DNA from: Thauera terpenica 58Eu
GTDB taxonomy: Bacteria > Pseudomonadota > Gammaproteobacteria > Burkholderiales > Rhodocyclaceae
Assembly: GCF_000443165.1 (NCBI RefSeq)
Contig: NZ_ATJV01000092.1
Span: 62,001-126,000 of the forward strand
Length of the DNA: 64,000 bases
Direction of reading: 5' to 3'
Of this stretch, positions 43,006 to 55,131 are shown piece by piece (within the stretch, counting starts at the first letter, position 1; the number at the start of each line of letters is the position of its first letter). A program made the position numbers and the translations under genes. The notes beneath the pieces are model-generated. The model was not told where the DNA came from. It ran no database searches and saw nothing but the letters and a program-made list of their open reading frames with translations.

Positions 43006-43893
43006 CTATTCCAGATGCCCGATGATCACATCCATCAATTCGTTGGTGATTTCAGTCTGACGGACCGATCGCATCTCGGCTTGTACCTCTTCCAGACGCT
43101 CATCGACCGATTGTTCCGCTTGCTGCATCAGCGCCAGGCGGGCGGCGTTTTCGGTGACCATGGCTTCGGCTGAGGCGCGAAATACGCTGGCAAAGATGTG
43201 GCTGCGGATGAGGGACGCGAGCAAGGCGTCGGCGCTCATGCTGTAGTCGGGCAGGCTGCGCGAATGCCAGCGCCGCTCGCGCTGCAGCAAGCTGGGTTGC
43301 AGGGGCAGCAGGCGGCGGGTGACCGGCTCGCGCAGGCCGTGCTCGCCGCGTCGGGTGAACGCGAGGGTGACGCCAAGCCGGTGCAGGGCCTGGCCGTGGC
43401 CGAGCCTGGCGAGCCGGGTGACGATGTCGCCGGCCAGACGACCAATGCCCTCGGCAGAGGCGGGGGGGAGCAGGACCGCTTCGGGCGCCAGACCCTGGTC
43501 GCGCAGCGCATCGTTCATTTGTGCGCCGATGCAGAGCAGGCGCGGAGGGGGGCCGGTTTGGGGTCCGGTTTGGGGTCCGGTTTGGTCCTGACAGTGGCTG
43601 GCCACCTTCTCGGCGAGGATTTCGTTGTAGCTGCCGCACAAGCCGTGGTCGGAGCCGAAAACCACCAGGAGCTGTTCGCGCACGTCCTCCGTGTCCAGGG
43701 CAATGCCGCCGCTGCGGTGAGCGAAGGTGGCAAAGCCTTGCAGGATGGTCCGGTGATAGGCCTTGATCGAGCGCGCCGCTTGCTCATACGGTGCGGCGTT
43801 GATTGCCGACAGCGTCTTCATGGTGTGGACGATGCCGCGAATGCTGCCCAGGGTATTGTTCTGGCGTGACAGGTACTCAAGCGTTTGCGCCAT
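43006..43893 (-). CDS. atpG: N-type ATPase gamma subunit
   Basis: 295 residues from [11 protein letters not shown] at 43893; the longer start at 43923 is possible. It overlaps the atpA stop by 17 bases. The central rotor stalk: N-terminal helix [20 protein letters not shown], the [15 protein letters not shown] block and the C-terminal helix ending [14 protein letters not shown]. Compared with standard F1 gamma it is divergent, as in N-ATPases. A Pro-rich insert ([14 protein letters not shown]) encoded by a 12-bp tandem repeat interrupts the head region. Last gene of the operon. Confidence 0.9.
   Translation of the reverse strand: MAQTLEYLSRQNNTLGSIRGIVHTMKTLSAINAAPYEQAARSIKAYHRTILQGFATFAHRSGGIALDTEDVREQLLVVFGSDHGLCGSYNEILAEKVASHCQDQTGPQTGPQTGPPPRLLCIGAQMNDALRDQGLAPEAVLLPPASAEGIGRLAGDIVTRLARLGHGQALHRLGVTLAFTRRGEHGLREPVTRRLLPLQPSLLQRERRWHSRSLPDYSMSADALLASLIRSHIFASVFRASAEAMVTENAARLALMQQAEQSVDERLEEVQAEMRSVRQTEITNELMDVIIGHLE
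43553..43585 (-). repeat. 12-bp tandem repeat inside atpG
   Basis: CCGGTTTGGGGT (plus strand) occurs at 43553-43564 and 43565-43576, with a partial third copy CCGGTTTGG to 43585. On the coding strand it adds Thr-Gly-Pro-Gln units in frame. Confidence 0.85.
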
Positions 43894-45493
43894 CACCGCC
43901 CTCGTTTGCCTTTGCCTTGCCATCGATGCGCGTGCGAGCGCTGGCCAATGCCTTGGTGGCGACCTCGGTGATCAGCACACGATCTTCCGCACGCAGGGAC
44001 TGGTTTGCGGCGATGCGTTCAGCGATCGACTCCAGTTCGGTGTGTGCGGCGACACGCACGACCGCGAGGGCGGCGACGACTTTCTGTTCGGCCAGGTCGT
44101 CAAACAGACCCGCCATCGCGGCGACCAGCACCGCCAGCTGTTCCAGCGCCGGCATGGGGTCGCGCTCGGCCTGGCGCAGGGCGGCGCGCACTGCGGCGCC
44201 ACGGCTCAGGCGCGCACGGGTGACATCGTCAAGGCGCGTGCCAAAGCGCGCAAAGTCTTCCAGCTCTTCAAACTGCGACAGCGTGACGCGCAGGTTGGCG
44301 GCCACTTCACGCAGCGCGCGATCCTGCGCCTTGCCACCGACGCGGGACACCGACAGGCCCAGGTCCACCGCCGGAAACTGGTTTCTGCGCACCAGGCGCG
44401 GCGACAGGTAGATCTGCCCGTCGGTGATCGAAATCAGGTTGGTGGGGATATAGGCGGAGAGGTTTTCGGCCTGGGTTTCCACCACCGGCAGGGCGGTGAT
44501 CGATCCGCCGCCCGCGTCCGCGGTGAATTGCCCGGCGCGTTCGAGCAGGCGCGCATGCACATAGAAGATGTCGCCCGGGAAGGCCTCCCGCCCGGGTGGC
44601 CGGCGCAAGAGCAGGGACAGTTCGCGGTAAGCGCGGGCGTGGTGGGTGAGGTCGTCAAACACGACCAGCACGTCCTGTCCCTGATTGGAGAAGTACTCGG
44701 CCATCGTCATCGCGGCATAGGGGGCGATGTAGGCCAAGCCGGGCGGGTCTTCGTCACCGACTGTCATCACCAGGGTACGCGCCATCATGTCGCCCTTCTT
44801 GAGCGCGCCGATCACGCGCGATACGGCGTCGCCACGCTGTCCAATGGCGCAGTAGATGCAGGTGAGCCTGGAGCGTACCTGGTTGAGGATGGTATCGACC
44901 GCGAGCGAGGTCTTGCCGGTCTGGCGATCGCCGATGATGAGCTCACGCTGACCCAGGCCCACCGGCACCGCAGCATCGATGGCCTTGATGCCGGTGGCGA
45001 GCGGGCGGACGATGGGCGCGCGGCTGAGAATACCCGGTGCTTCGGCTTCGACGGGGTGTTCGGCCACCGCCGCGATCGGGCCCAGTCCATCCAGGGGGCG
45101 GCCCATGGCATCGATGACACGGCCCAGCAGTGCGGGGCCGACGGGCACGCTGACCACCTTGCGCGTGCGGCGCACGTCCTCGCCCAGGGTGATGAGCTCG
45201 GACGGCCCCAGCAGGATGACGCCGAGCCGCTCCGGCGCCAGATCGAGCACGATGCCTTGCACACCGCACTCGAACTCCAGCAATTCGTCCGCCAGCGCGC
45301 GCGCCAGGCCGGAGACCACGGCCACACCATCGCCGACTTCGGTGACTTTGCCGATCTCGGTGAGCAGGGGCGTGGGGGAGGGAGTGGCCAGCAGCTCCGC
45401 AACCCAGCCCTTGAAGGCGTCCTCAAGGGCCTCGTGCGGCAAGGGCTCGTGTGGCAAGGATTGGGGTGGCAGGCTGTGAGCGGTATCCGTCAT
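43877..45493 (-). CDS. atpA: N-type ATPase alpha subunit
   Basis: 538 residues from MTDTAHSL at 45493, eight bases after atpF; the upstream in-frame ATG at 45553 lies inside atpF. P-loop [13 protein letters not shown], the alpha-subunit [14 protein letters not shown] block and [12 protein letters not shown]. The N-terminus is extended with Pro/His-rich sequence. It forms the non-catalytic nucleotide sites of the F1 head with atpD. It belongs to the second, N-type ATPase operon found in some proteobacteria alongside the normal F-ATPase. Confidence 0.95.
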   Translation of the reverse strand: MTDTAHSLPPQSLPHEPLPHEALEDAFKGWVAELLATPSPTPLLTEIGKVTEVGDGVAVVSGLARALADELLEFECGVQGIVLDLAPERLGVILLGPSELITLGEDVRRTRKVVSVPVGPALLGRVIDAMGRPLDGLGPIAAVAEHPVEAEAPGILSRAPIVRPLATGIKAIDAAVPVGLGQRELIIGDRQTGKTSLAVDTILNQVRSRLTCIYCAIGQRGDAVSRVIGALKKGDMMARTLVMTVGDEDPPGLAYIAPYAAMTMAEYFSNQGQDVLVVFDDLTHHARAYRELSLLLRRPPGREAFPGDIFYVHARLLERAGQFTADAGGGSITALPVVETQAENLSAYIPTNLISITDGQIYLSPRLVRRNQFPAVDLGLSVSRVGGKAQDRALREVAANLRVTLSQFEELEDFARFGTRLDDVTRARLSRGAAVRAALRQAERDPMPALEQLAVLVAAMAGLFDDLAEQKVVAALAVVRVAAHTELESIAERIAANQSLRAEDRVLITEVATKALASARTRIDGKAKANEGGDGANA

Positions 45494-45500
45494 GGCGTGT

Positions 45501-46271
45501 TTATCCACCACTGCTTCGCATCCGACCCGAGGCGCCTGCCCCCAGGCGGTCATTCAGGAGCGCGTCGAATTCATCGGTGTAGCTGTCGACGGTCCACGCC
45601 ACCTGGGCGCCGCCGATGCGCAGGATGAGGCCGGGAGCCTGCTGTGGATTGGTTTCGAAGCGCAGGGCGGTATGCGGCAGTAGTTTCTTGATGTCCGCCT
45701 GGAGCTGGGCCTGGGCGGCTTCAGGCAGCGCATCACGGGTGCTGGCAAGCGCCTCGGTGCTGTCGCCGGCCGCCTGGGACAGCTCGTCGGCAATGGCGTG
45801 CAGGCGGGTGCCCACATTGCGCACGATGGCCGCTTCCAGTGTTTCGTCGGCCAGCTCGCGCAGCGCCTTGCGCGTCAGCTCGAGCAGGGTTTCCGCTGCG
45901 GCTCTTTGCAGCTGCGCGGTGAACTGCTCGCGTTCGCGCTGCAGATGCTTGTGCCAGTCCTGCTGCTCTTGTTCCAGTTTGGCGCGCGCCGCGGCGAGCA
46001 GGGCGTCGCGTTGGGTTTCTGACGCCTGCAGTGCCTTGTCGACCAGGGTGTCGCGGTCGGCGTGCAGCTGCGCCTGCTGCGCGCGGTATTGGGCTGCGGC
46101 CGCTTCCGCTTTCTGCTGCGCCTTGCCGGCCTCGGCCATCGACCGGGCAATTTCGGCCTCGCGCGCGTCGATGCCATCGAGGATGGGGCGATAGAGAAAG
46201 CGTTTCAGCAACCACACGAGCACCAGAAAGTTGGCGATCTGGGCGATGACGGTAATCCAGTCAATGGACAT
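45501..46271 (-). CDS. atpF: N-type ATPase b subunit, long form with delta-like end
   Basis: 256 residues, about 100 longer than a standard b subunit. One N-terminal membrane helix ([18 protein letters not shown]), a long charged coiled coil (residues 35-150), then a C-terminal domain ([27 protein letters not shown]) that resembles the delta subunit. No separate atpH is present, as is usual for N-ATPases, so this protein probably does both jobs as the peripheral stalk. It is separated from atpE by 49 bases. Confidence 0.92.
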   Translation of the reverse strand: MSIDWITVIAQIANFLVLVWLLKRFLYRPILDGIDAREAEIARSMAEAGKAQQKAEAAAAQYRAQQAQLHADRDTLVDKALQASETQRDALLAAARAKLEQEQQDWHKHLQREREQFTAQLQRAAAETLLELTRKALRELADETLEAAIVRNVGTRLHAIADELSQAAGDSTEALASTRDALPEAAQAQLQADIKKLLPHTALRFETNPQQAPGLILRIGGAQVAWTVDSYTDEFDALLNDRLGAGASGRMRSSGG

Positions 46272-46320
46272 GGGCAGTACTGTTTCCTTGATCGACGGTC
46301 ACGACATGGGGGCGGATGAA

Positions 46321-46605
46321 TCAGCTGCCGACAAGGGCTGCCGCCTTGACGGTGTCCCAGAATGGATTGGCAAAGATGAGAATCATCGCCACCACGAAAC
46401 AATAGATCGCGGTCGATTCGATCATCGCCAGGCTGACAAACAGGGTCCGTGACAAGGTGGGGGCGGCATCCGGTTGCTGGGCGATCGCGCTGATGGCGGC
46501 GGCGGCTGCGCGCCCTTCACCCAGCGCCGGCCCGAGGGCGCCGAATGACACGGTGAGGCCTGCGGTGAAGATGGAAACGGCCGCAATGAGTGCGAGATCT
46601 GTCAT
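46321..46605 (-). CDS. atpE: N-type ATPase c subunit
   Basis: 94 residues, two helices joined by the polar loop AQQPDA. Helix 2 carries the ion-binding Glu in MIESTAIYCF (Glu-Ser-Thr-x-x-Tyr). Helix 1 has a second Glu in GPALGEGRA, at the position where the sodium-binding Ilyobacter c subunit has Gln. This double-carboxylate arrangement is known from N-ATPase rotors; whether it carries sodium or protons cannot be settled from sequence. ATGA overlap with atpB. Confidence 0.94.
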   Translation of the reverse strand: MTDLALIAAVSIFTAGLTVSFGALGPALGEGRAAAAAISAIAQQPDAAPTLSRTLFVSLAMIESTAIYCFVVAMILIFANPFWDTVKAAALVGS

Positions 46606-47300
46606 GACTTATCCTCTTTATTGACGCTGGCTTGTGGGTCTGCGGTCGCGGACGAAATATAAACGGTGGCCAGGATGGCAAAAATGTAGGCCTGGATCAG
46701 GCCGGTCAATAGCCCCAGCATATCCATCAGCACCGGGAAAAAGAACGGCGCCACCCCGAGCAGGATGGCTGCGATCACGCCGCCGCTCATCACGTTGCCG
46801 TAGAGGCGGATGGCGAGCGAGATGCCGCGCGAGAACTCGCCGATGATGTTGAAGGGCAGCATCACGATCGAAGGTTCGATATAAGCCTTCAGATAGCGCC
46901 CCAGGCCCTTGCTGGAAATGCCGAACAAGGGCACTGCCACCAGCACCGACAAGGCGAGCGCCACCGTGGTGGAAAGCGAGGAGGTCGGCGGCATGAAGCC
47001 GGGGATCACCAGCATCAGGTTGGACAGCGCAATGAACAGAAACAGCGTGCCGGCAAAATACATGACGTGGCGCGCCGACTTCTGCGTGATCTCTTCAATC
47101 TGGCCCTGAATGGTCTTGACGATCACTTCGAGTGCGGTGCGCCAGCGATCGGGTGGAACGTCGGCGCGCAGATTGCGCGTGACCACCATGGAGACCCCCA
47201 CCAGCAGCGCCATCACGATCCAGGTGTTGACGATGGTGGAATTGAACTTCAGGCCCCAGGCGGAAAAGACGATGACTTCATCGGGTGTCATCTGCATCAC
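46602..47300 (-). CDS. atpB: N-type ATPase a subunit
   Basis: 232 residues with five or six transmembrane helices. The essential stator Arg lies in SLAIRLYGNVMSGG. It also has FIALSNLMLVIPGF and the final helix LIQAYIFAILATVYIS. It forms the ion half-channels against the c ring. It overlaps atpR and atpE by 4 bp on each side, part of an unbroken chain of translational coupling from atpD to atpE. Confidence 0.95.
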   Translation of the reverse strand: MMQMTPDEVIVFSAWGLKFNSTIVNTWIVMALLVGVSMVVTRNLRADVPPDRWRTALEVIVKTIQGQIEEITQKSARHVMYFAGTLFLFIALSNLMLVIPGFMPPTSSLSTTVALALSVLVAVPLFGISSKGLGRYLKAYIEPSIVMLPFNIIGEFSRGISLAIRLYGNVMSGGVIAAILLGVAPFFFPVLMDMLGLLTGLIQAYIFAILATVYISSATADPQASVNKEDKS

Positions 47301-47620
47301 GCACCTCCTTGCTCAGGCGCGGCCGAGGAGCCGGGGTTCGGCACCCTGCGGGCGCGCGCAACGGCGAGCACGCGGACGAGGAAAAAAGCCAGCGCGTAGC
47401 CGGCCAGCGGCCAGGCCTTGCTGGCCGCTGCACTCACCCAGTAGCCGACCCCCAGCAGCGCCGCAATCCGCAGCGCGGCGCTGAGCAAAAGCAGCATGGT
47501 CGGCTGCCTTGAGCGCAGCGCCAGGCGCATGCCCCAGGCCAGGCCAGCAAAAAACAAGACGCTGACGGGCAAACCCCACACAAACCCCCGCAGCAGCGCA
47601 TCCCAGTCCATCGACATCAA
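47297..47620 (-). CDS. atpR: N-type ATPase-specific membrane subunit AtpR
   Basis: 107 residues, three transmembrane helices with Arg residues buried at their ends (WGMRLALRSRQ, AALRIAALL, FFLVRVLAVARARR). AtpR is found only in N-ATPase operons; the Arg residues are proposed to meet the c-ring carboxylates during assembly. Its presence between atpQ and atpB is diagnostic. 4-bp overlaps on both sides. Confidence 0.88.
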   Translation of the reverse strand: MMSMDWDALLRGFVWGLPVSVLFFAGLAWGMRLALRSRQPTMLLLLSAALRIAALLGVGYWVSAAASKAWPLAGYALAFFLVRVLAVARARRVPNPGSSAAPEQGGA

Positions 47621-47957
47621 GGTTCATCTCCTTTGTGCGCTGCTTCGTGTTCTCGCGCATCCCGATCGGCGCGCTCGCGATCCTCGATTTCCTTGCTCAC
47701 CCAGCTCCACGCGATCATGCCGCCGATGGCGGCGCCGCCCAGGATGAGGGCAATCGGCCAGGAAAAGTCCTGTGGTGCAACGCGATTCAGCCATAGGCCC
47801 AGAAACGCACCGCCTACCGTGGGCACGGCGATCGACCAGCCGATCATGCCAAACGCACCCAGTCCGCGCAGGGGGCTGGCGCCCGGGCCACGGCGGGCGC
47901 GCTGCATGCGCTCGGCGGTGTGGCGGATGTGTTCGGCCGAGCGGTCCTTTCTCGCGT

Positions 47958-47961
<4 letters not shown>
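47617..47961 (-). CDS. atpQ: N-type ATPase-associated AtpI-like protein AtpQ
   Basis: 114 residues, two transmembrane helices (GMIGWSIAVPTVGGAFLGLW and WPIALILGGAAIGGMIAW) with charged ends. It resembles the AtpI assembly factor of F-ATPases and probably helps build the c ring or supply magnesium. Its place after atpC in the operon matches AtpQ. ATGA overlaps with atpC and atpR. Confidence 0.88.
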
Positions 47962-49885
<1,924 letters not shown>

Positions 49886-50072
49886 TCACATCGGTGACTG
49901 CGTGAGCAAGGCTGTGCAAGCCCATTTGAAACACCAGCGTTTCATGCCGACCATCATAACATCCGCAGAAATCCGCTCTGTCCGGCGGCGCTCACAACGC
50001 GCTGAGGCTGCGCCTGAATGCGCTCTTGCCTTGTCGAGGGCGTACTGCTCAAACCTTGCGGCCTGCCTGGTC

Positions 50073-50919
50073 TCAGCCGAAGCGGTAGCCCGACAGTGAA
50101 ATCCCCATGCAGCGCTCGGCGTATACACGCTGGCCTGCGTCGTCCGCGGCGGCGCCGGCGACCACCATCAGCGGCAGCAGATGCTCTTCGGCATTAGGGG
50201 GATGGCACAGGCGTGCGCCCGGTGCGCTTTCCCAGTCGGACAGCGCGGTATTGCGGGCCGCTGGCGGGGATTGCACGGTCGTATTCAGCCAGGCGTCGAA
50301 TGCCTCCGCGACCGGAACGAAGCGTGCATCGCTTTGCGCGCGCATGTTGTGAAAGCTCATGCCACTGCCCACGATCAGGACGCCTTCGTCGCGCAGTGGC
50401 GCCAGGGCAGCGCCGGCCGCCAGGTGAGCCTTGGGCTCGGGGTTGTGGCGCAGCGACAGCTGCACCACCGGTATGTCTGCCGCGGGGAACATCAACATCA
50501 GTGGGATGAAGGTGCCATGGTCGAAGCCGCGTTCGACGTCTTTCGTGCTGGGCAGGCCGGCGTCGTGCAGGAGCCCGGCGATGCGCTGCGCCAGGGCCGG
50601 ATCGCCGGGTGCGTCGTAGCGCAAGGTGTAGGTGTGCGGCGGAAAGCCGTGATAGTCATACAGCATGGCCGGTTGCCGACTGCTGCCGACTGCTGCCGAC
50701 GGTGAAGGCGGGCGCCTGCCAGTGCGCCGTCACCACCACGATGGCGCGCGGGCGCTGCGGCAGCATGCTCGGGATGGCGCGCAGGAAGTTGCCCATCGAG
50801 TCCCACACCCCGGGTGGATCCCAATCCATGAAGAAGCACGGCCCCGCACCGTGCGGAACGAAGAAGCTTGGCATGCGCCGGGCGTTATGCCTGGAGGCGG
50901 GTGTGATCGTGTCGGACAT
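50073..50919 (-). pseudogene. LigB-type extradiol dioxygenase (YgiD-like), frameshifted by a tandem duplication
   Basis: Two frames give one protein. The N-terminal part starts MSDTITPASRHN at 50919 and reads MPSFFVPHGAGPCFFMDW and VVVTAHWQAPAFTVG. The rest continues in another frame from MLYDYHGFPPHTYTLRY to the end at 50073, with NAEEHLLPLMV. The metal ligands of the family (first His in PHGAG, His in TAHW, His in NAEEHLLP) are all still encoded. The break is exactly at a 10-bp tandem repeat (50674-50700). Removing one unit restores a 278-residue frame. Intact relatives cleave catechol-type rings (4,5-DOPA dioxygenase). It could be a recent mutation, a phase-variable site or a sequencing error. 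Confidence 0.85.
50674..50700. repeat. 10-bp tandem repeat that breaks the dioxygenase frame
   Basis: TGCTGCCGAC at 50681-50690 and 50691-50700, preceded by the partial copy TGCCGAC at 50674-50680. The unit is not a multiple of three, so a copy-number change switches the reading frame. Confidence 0.9.
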
Positions 50920-51123
50920 GGCGTTCTCGCTGTCGTGGCAAAGGCGAATACTGTGAAATATAGAGCTCATCGGCGAGGCTGCCACCCTGGTATGTAGGGT
51001 GTTGTGTCGGCCGCGACTCAAGGCTCGGTTTCCTTCAATCGCTCCGGCTCAGGCATCATGTCGCCCCTGATTGCTTCGCCCCTGAGCACATCCCTGATCA
51101 ACTCACTGGCAACAAGGCCACGC

Positions 51124-51612
51124 ATGTACCCCATTCACGATACCGACGCCCAGTTGCTGCTGGCTACCCTGATCGCTGCCAAAAGGCGGCCGGCCACGCT
51201 GCAGGAGATCGTGGCCGCAGCCGAGTTCATCGGCTGCCCGGTCACCGCGCCCAAGGCCTGGGAGACCGCTTTCGAGCGCTTGTCCACCCATGGCCTGCTG
51301 GTGGCCGAAGGCGAGGGCTTTGCGCTCACGCCGGCCGCACAGGCGATGGTCACCGGTTTGCCAAAAAAGGCGGAGACTGATGAGCGCGTGTTTCTGGTGC
51401 GCGAGAAGCTGACGCTGCACAAGCCGGCGGCCACCGTCGCTGCAGTCGCGATGACGGCCGAGCAGCTCGATGTGGCGCTGACAGCCCATGGTGCCCTGGC
51501 TCAACAAGGCGGCAAGAACCTGCTCATGCCCAAGCCCAAGCGTGAAGAGGACAACTACCCGCGCGGTCCGCAGTCGCGGCGGCCGTTCGGTAACCCCCGG
51601 CGTTATTCGTGA
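51124..51612 (+). CDS. Conserved small protein, possible winged-helix domain
   Basis: 162 residues from MYPIHDTDAQL at 51124. Residues 1-80 alternate helices in a pattern like a winged helix (LLLATLIAAKRRPATLQEIVAAAE, then AFERLSTHGLLVAEGEGFALTPAAQAM). The tail is basic and disordered (KPKREEDNYPRGPQSRRPFGNP). It may bind nucleic acid; I do not recognise the family. The next gene starts 31 bases later on the same strand. Confidence 0.6.
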   Translation: MYPIHDTDAQLLLATLIAAKRRPATLQEIVAAAEFIGCPVTAPKAWETAFERLSTHGLLVAEGEGFALTPAAQAMVTGLPKKAETDERVFLVREKLTLHKPAATVAAVAMTAEQLDVALTAHGALAQQGGKNLLMPKPKREEDNYPRGPQSRRPFGNPRRYS

Positions 51613-51643
51613 TCAGCGAAAGCGTGCACGAGAACGCAGGTTG

Positions 51644-52057
51644 ATGATGTCTTCCCCCGCGCCCCCACCCCCTGCCGATGGTCGCGGACCGCGCGCGGCG
51701 CTGGTGTTTGCGCTCACCGCCGAGCGCCTGTCGATCTGGTACGAACACGGCCAGTGGCCGACCGAAGCCCAGGGCGCCAGTCTGGCGGCGGACTGGCTGT
51801 CGCGCACCAAGCGCAGCCTGCCTTTGGCCCAGCGCCGCCACCTGTCTGATCTCAGCGACCAGCTCGCCCGCCAGATCGCCGGCTCACTGTCGCGCGAGGC
51901 CGGACTTTACACAACGCACGAAATGATGGAAGCGCTCGATCCGAAGCATGAATCGGAGCTGACCCAGTCGCTGATGGCCGAATGCGAGCGCTTGCTCGAT
52001 GCCGAGTCTGCTGCTGACGCCAGCCCCGACGCCGACGTCGCTCAGCCCGCGCGGTAG
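51644..52057 (+). CDS. Small soluble protein of unknown function
   Basis: 137 residues from the first of two adjacent Met codons. Pro-rich start, then a helical region (LVFALTAERLSIWYEHGQWP, WLSRTKRSLPLAQRRHLSDLSDQLARQ) and an acidic Ala/Asp end. No known motif. Its last 16 bases overlap the convergent old yellow enzyme gene. Probably co-transcribed with the gene before it. Confidence 0.55.
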   Translation: MMSSPAPPPPADGRGPRAALVFALTAERLSIWYEHGQWPTEAQGASLAADWLSRTKRSLPLAQRRHLSDLSDQLARQIAGSLSREAGLYTTHEMMEALDPKHESELTQSLMAECERLLDAESAADASPDADVAQPAR

Positions 52058-53139
52058 CGCTCCAGCCAGTGCGCATAGGGTGCGGGCAGCACCCAGGTCG
52101 GGCGCTCGACGTTCAGCGCGCGTGCGGCCTGCAGCGGCCAGTGCGGGTTGGCGAGGTGGGCGCGGCCGATCATGACGAGATCGAGCTGGCCGTTGGCGAC
52201 CGTGCTGTCGGCGAGCTGGGGCGTGTCGATCCCCCATGCCGCGGCCACCGGCAGGCCCGCTTCCTGGCGCACGCGGGCGGCGATCGGCGCGAGAAAGGCC
52301 GGTGCCCAGGGCACCTTGGCCTGCAGCGTGGAGAAGCCGACGCTGACGCTCAGCAGGTCCAGCCCGCCGCGCTTGAAATTGCGCGTGAGTTCGATCGATT
52401 CGGCCAGTGTCTCTTCGTCTCGACCGTCGTATTCGATGACGCCGAAACGGGCGGTGAGCGGAAGGTGTTCCGGCCACACTTCGCGCACGGCAGCGAGCGT
52501 CTCGAGCAGGAAGCGGCTGCGATTGTCAAAACTGCCGCCGTAGGCGTCGTCGCGCTGGTTGGCGTGCACCGAGAAGAAGCTCTGGCCCAGATAGCCGTGA
52601 GCGAAGTGCAGCTCCAGCCACTCGAAACCGGCGTCGCGCGCACGCTTGGCGGCGGCGACAAAGTCGGCGCGAACGCGGGCGATGTCCTCGAGCGTCATGG
52701 CCTTGGGGACTTGCGGCAGGTTGGCGCCGAACGCGAGCGCCGAAGGCGCGATCGTGGCCCAGCCGCGCGCATCACTTTCGGCGATGTGGTCGTCGCCTTC
52801 CCATGGACGGTTGGCGCTGGCCTTGCGTCCGGCGTGGGCGAGCTGGATGCCGGGCACGGCACCCGCGGCCTTGATGGCTGCGGCGATGGGGGCGAGGGCC
52901 TCGGCCTGAGTGTCGTTCCACAGCCCGGTGCAGCCCGGGGTGATACGGCCTTCGGGCGAGACCGCGGTGGCTTCGACGATGAGCAGGCCGGCGCCGCCGC
53001 GCGCCAGCGCAGGGTAGTGCACCTGGTGCCAGTCATTGACCATGCCGTCGATGGCCATGTATTGGCACATGGGCGGGACGGCGATGCGGTTGCGAAGGCT
53101 GAGGTCCTTGAGTTTGAAGGGCTGGAAAAGCGCAGACAT
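52042..53139 (-). CDS. Old yellow enzyme family NADPH:flavin oxidoreductase (YqjM/XenA type)
   Basis: 365 residues from MSALFQPFKLKDL at 53139. FMN-barrel enzyme with the thiol-sensing Cys in RIAVPPMCQY that marks the YqjM/XenA class, the LAHAGRKAS loop, the substrate-binding His pair region LELHFAHGYL, and VMIGRAHLANP. It reduces activated double bonds, quinones and nitro compounds. It follows yqhD and a NemR-like regulator gene, an arrangement like E. coli nemR-nemA plus yqhD, so it is probably part of a reactive-electrophile response. Confidence 0.92.
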   Translation of the reverse strand: MSALFQPFKLKDLSLRNRIAVPPMCQYMAIDGMVNDWHQVHYPALARGGAGLLIVEATAVSPEGRITPGCTGLWNDTQAEALAPIAAAIKAAGAVPGIQLAHAGRKASANRPWEGDDHIAESDARGWATIAPSALAFGANLPQVPKAMTLEDIARVRADFVAAAKRARDAGFEWLELHFAHGYLGQSFFSVHANQRDDAYGGSFDNRSRFLLETLAAVREVWPEHLPLTARFGVIEYDGRDEETLAESIELTRNFKRGGLDLLSVSVGFSTLQAKVPWAPAFLAPIAARVRQEAGLPVAAAWGIDTPQLADSTVANGQLDLVMIGRAHLANPHWPLQAARALNVERPTWVLPAPYAHWLERYRAG

Positions 53140-53211
53140 GTTTGGATTCCCTGTTCGTGTTGGTGCCGGGTCGTGTCGGTGAGTCGGATGGCCGGATGCG
53201 GGGGCGTGCGT

Positions 53212-53235
53212 GCAGGCAGGCTTACAGGCAGGCTT
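53212..53235. repeat. 12-bp imperfect tandem repeat at the yqhD stop
   Basis: GCAGGCAGGCTT (53212-53223) followed by ACAGGCAGGCTT (53224-53235). It spans the yqhD stop codon (53222-53224). Confidence 0.75.
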
Positions 53236-54379
53236 CAAGGATGCGACGGCTGGTGGCGAGATCGATGTCGCGATGCTCGCCGAGTCGGGTCCTGCCGTGG
53301 GCTTCGAGCTGGGCGACGATGCGGTCTACCGCCTCGGCGCCGATGCCATAGCCGGAGAAGCTGGTCTTGACGCCGAGGGACTCGAAGAAGGCGCGTGTTT
53401 GGGCGATGGCCGCATCGATGCGTTCGTCCTCGCTGCCGCTGTGCAGCTTCCACACGCGCGCTGCAAATTGCAACAACTTGGCGCGCTTGGCGTCACGGCG
53501 CAGGTGGAGCAGCTGGGGCAGCACGATGGCCAGGGTCTGTGCGTGGTCCAGCCCGTACAGCACGGTGATCTCATGGCCGATCATGTGGGTGGCCCAGTCC
53601 TGCGGCACGCCGGCGCCGATCAGGCCGTTGAGTGCCTGGGTCGCGCTCCACATCAGGTTGGCACGCACGTCGTAGTCTTCGGGCGTGGCCAGTGCCTGGG
53701 GCCCGACTTCGATCAGGGTCTGCAGCAGGCTTTCGGCGTAGCGATCCTGCACCGGGGCGTTGACCGGGTAGGTGAGGTATTGCTCGATCACGTGCACGAA
53801 GGCATCGACCGCGCCGTTGGCGATCTGGCGTGGGGGCAGGGTGAAGGTCTTGACCGGGTCGAGCACCGAGAACTGCGGGAACACCAGCGGGCTGGCGAAG
53901 CTGAGCTTGGCCTGCAGCGACTTGCGGGTGACCACCGCCAGACAGTTCATCTCCGAGCCGGTGGCGGGCAGCGTCAGCACGCAGCCCATCGGCAGCGCCT
54001 GGCTGACATGCTTGCCGCTGGTCTCGAGGATGTCCCAGGGCTCACCCGCGTAATTGACCGCGGCGGCGACGAACTTGGTGCCGTCAATCACCGAGCCCCC
54101 GCCCACGGCGAGCAGGAAGTCGAGCTTTTCGCGGCGCACTTGTTCGACCGCGCCCATCAGGGTCTCGTAGGATGGATTGGGTTCGATGCCGCCGAAGCGT
54201 TGCAGGGTGCGCGCACCCAGCGCGGCCTCGACTTCGGCCAGTGTGCCATTGCGCTCGGCGCTGCCGCCGCCGTAAAGGATCAGGACACGCGCATTGGCCG
54301 GAACGAGTTTGTCAATGCGGGCGATGCTGTCCTTGCCGAAGACGATGCGGGTGGGGTTGTAGTAGTCGAAATTCAACAT
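53222..54379 (-). CDS. yqhD: NADPH-dependent aldehyde reductase YqhD (iron-containing ADH family)
   Basis: 385 residues, and closely matching E. coli YqhD as I remember it: NPTRIVFGK at the start, YGGGSAERNG, FGGIEPNPSYETLM, LLAVGGGSVIDGTKF, the metal-site NGAVDAFVHVIEQY, and HMIGHEITVLYGLDHAQTLAIVLP. It reduces short-chain and lipid-peroxidation aldehydes with NADPH in the cytoplasm. It is first in an operon with the old yellow enzyme gene; a degenerate operator (54455-54469) lies about 76 bases upstream. Confidence 0.94.
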   Translation of the reverse strand: MLNFDYYNPTRIVFGKDSIARIDKLVPANARVLILYGGGSAERNGTLAEVEAALGARTLQRFGGIEPNPSYETLMGAVEQVRREKLDFLLAVGGGSVIDGTKFVAAAVNYAGEPWDILETSGKHVSQALPMGCVLTLPATGSEMNCLAVVTRKSLQAKLSFASPLVFPQFSVLDPVKTFTLPPRQIANGAVDAFVHVIEQYLTYPVNAPVQDRYAESLLQTLIEVGPQALATPEDYDVRANLMWSATQALNGLIGAGVPQDWATHMIGHEITVLYGLDHAQTLAIVLPQLLHLRRDAKRAKLLQFAARVWKLHSGSEDERIDAAIAQTRAFFESLGVKTSFSGYGIGAEAVDRIVAQLEAHGRTRLGEHRDIDLATSRRILEACL

Positions 54380-54454
54380 GTCGTTTCCTGTGTTGATGTT
54401 GTTGTGTCGGATGTGGGGGGCGAGGCTTGAGACCGGATGTTCATCTCAAGCTAT

Positions 54455-54469
54455 TGGACTGGTCGGCTA
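54455..54469 (-). promoter_or_regulatory. Degenerate NemR-type operator ahead of yqhD
   Basis: TGGAC-TGGTC-GGCTA matches TAGAC-N5-GTCTA with two mismatches. It lies between the nemR-like gene and yqhD, where control of the yqhD-old yellow enzyme operon is expected. Confidence 0.5.
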
Positions 54470-54504
54470 GTTAGTGGGCAAAAATGAATCGTGGGCAAAA
54501 ATGA

Positions 54505-55110
<606 letters not shown>

Positions 55111-55131
55111 GGCGCTATTGTAAGCGTCAAA

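Noticed and set aside
43763-45628. 621-codon open frame on the plus strand
   Set aside because: Antisense to atpA/atpG; no motif, and the N-ATPase subunits are certain.
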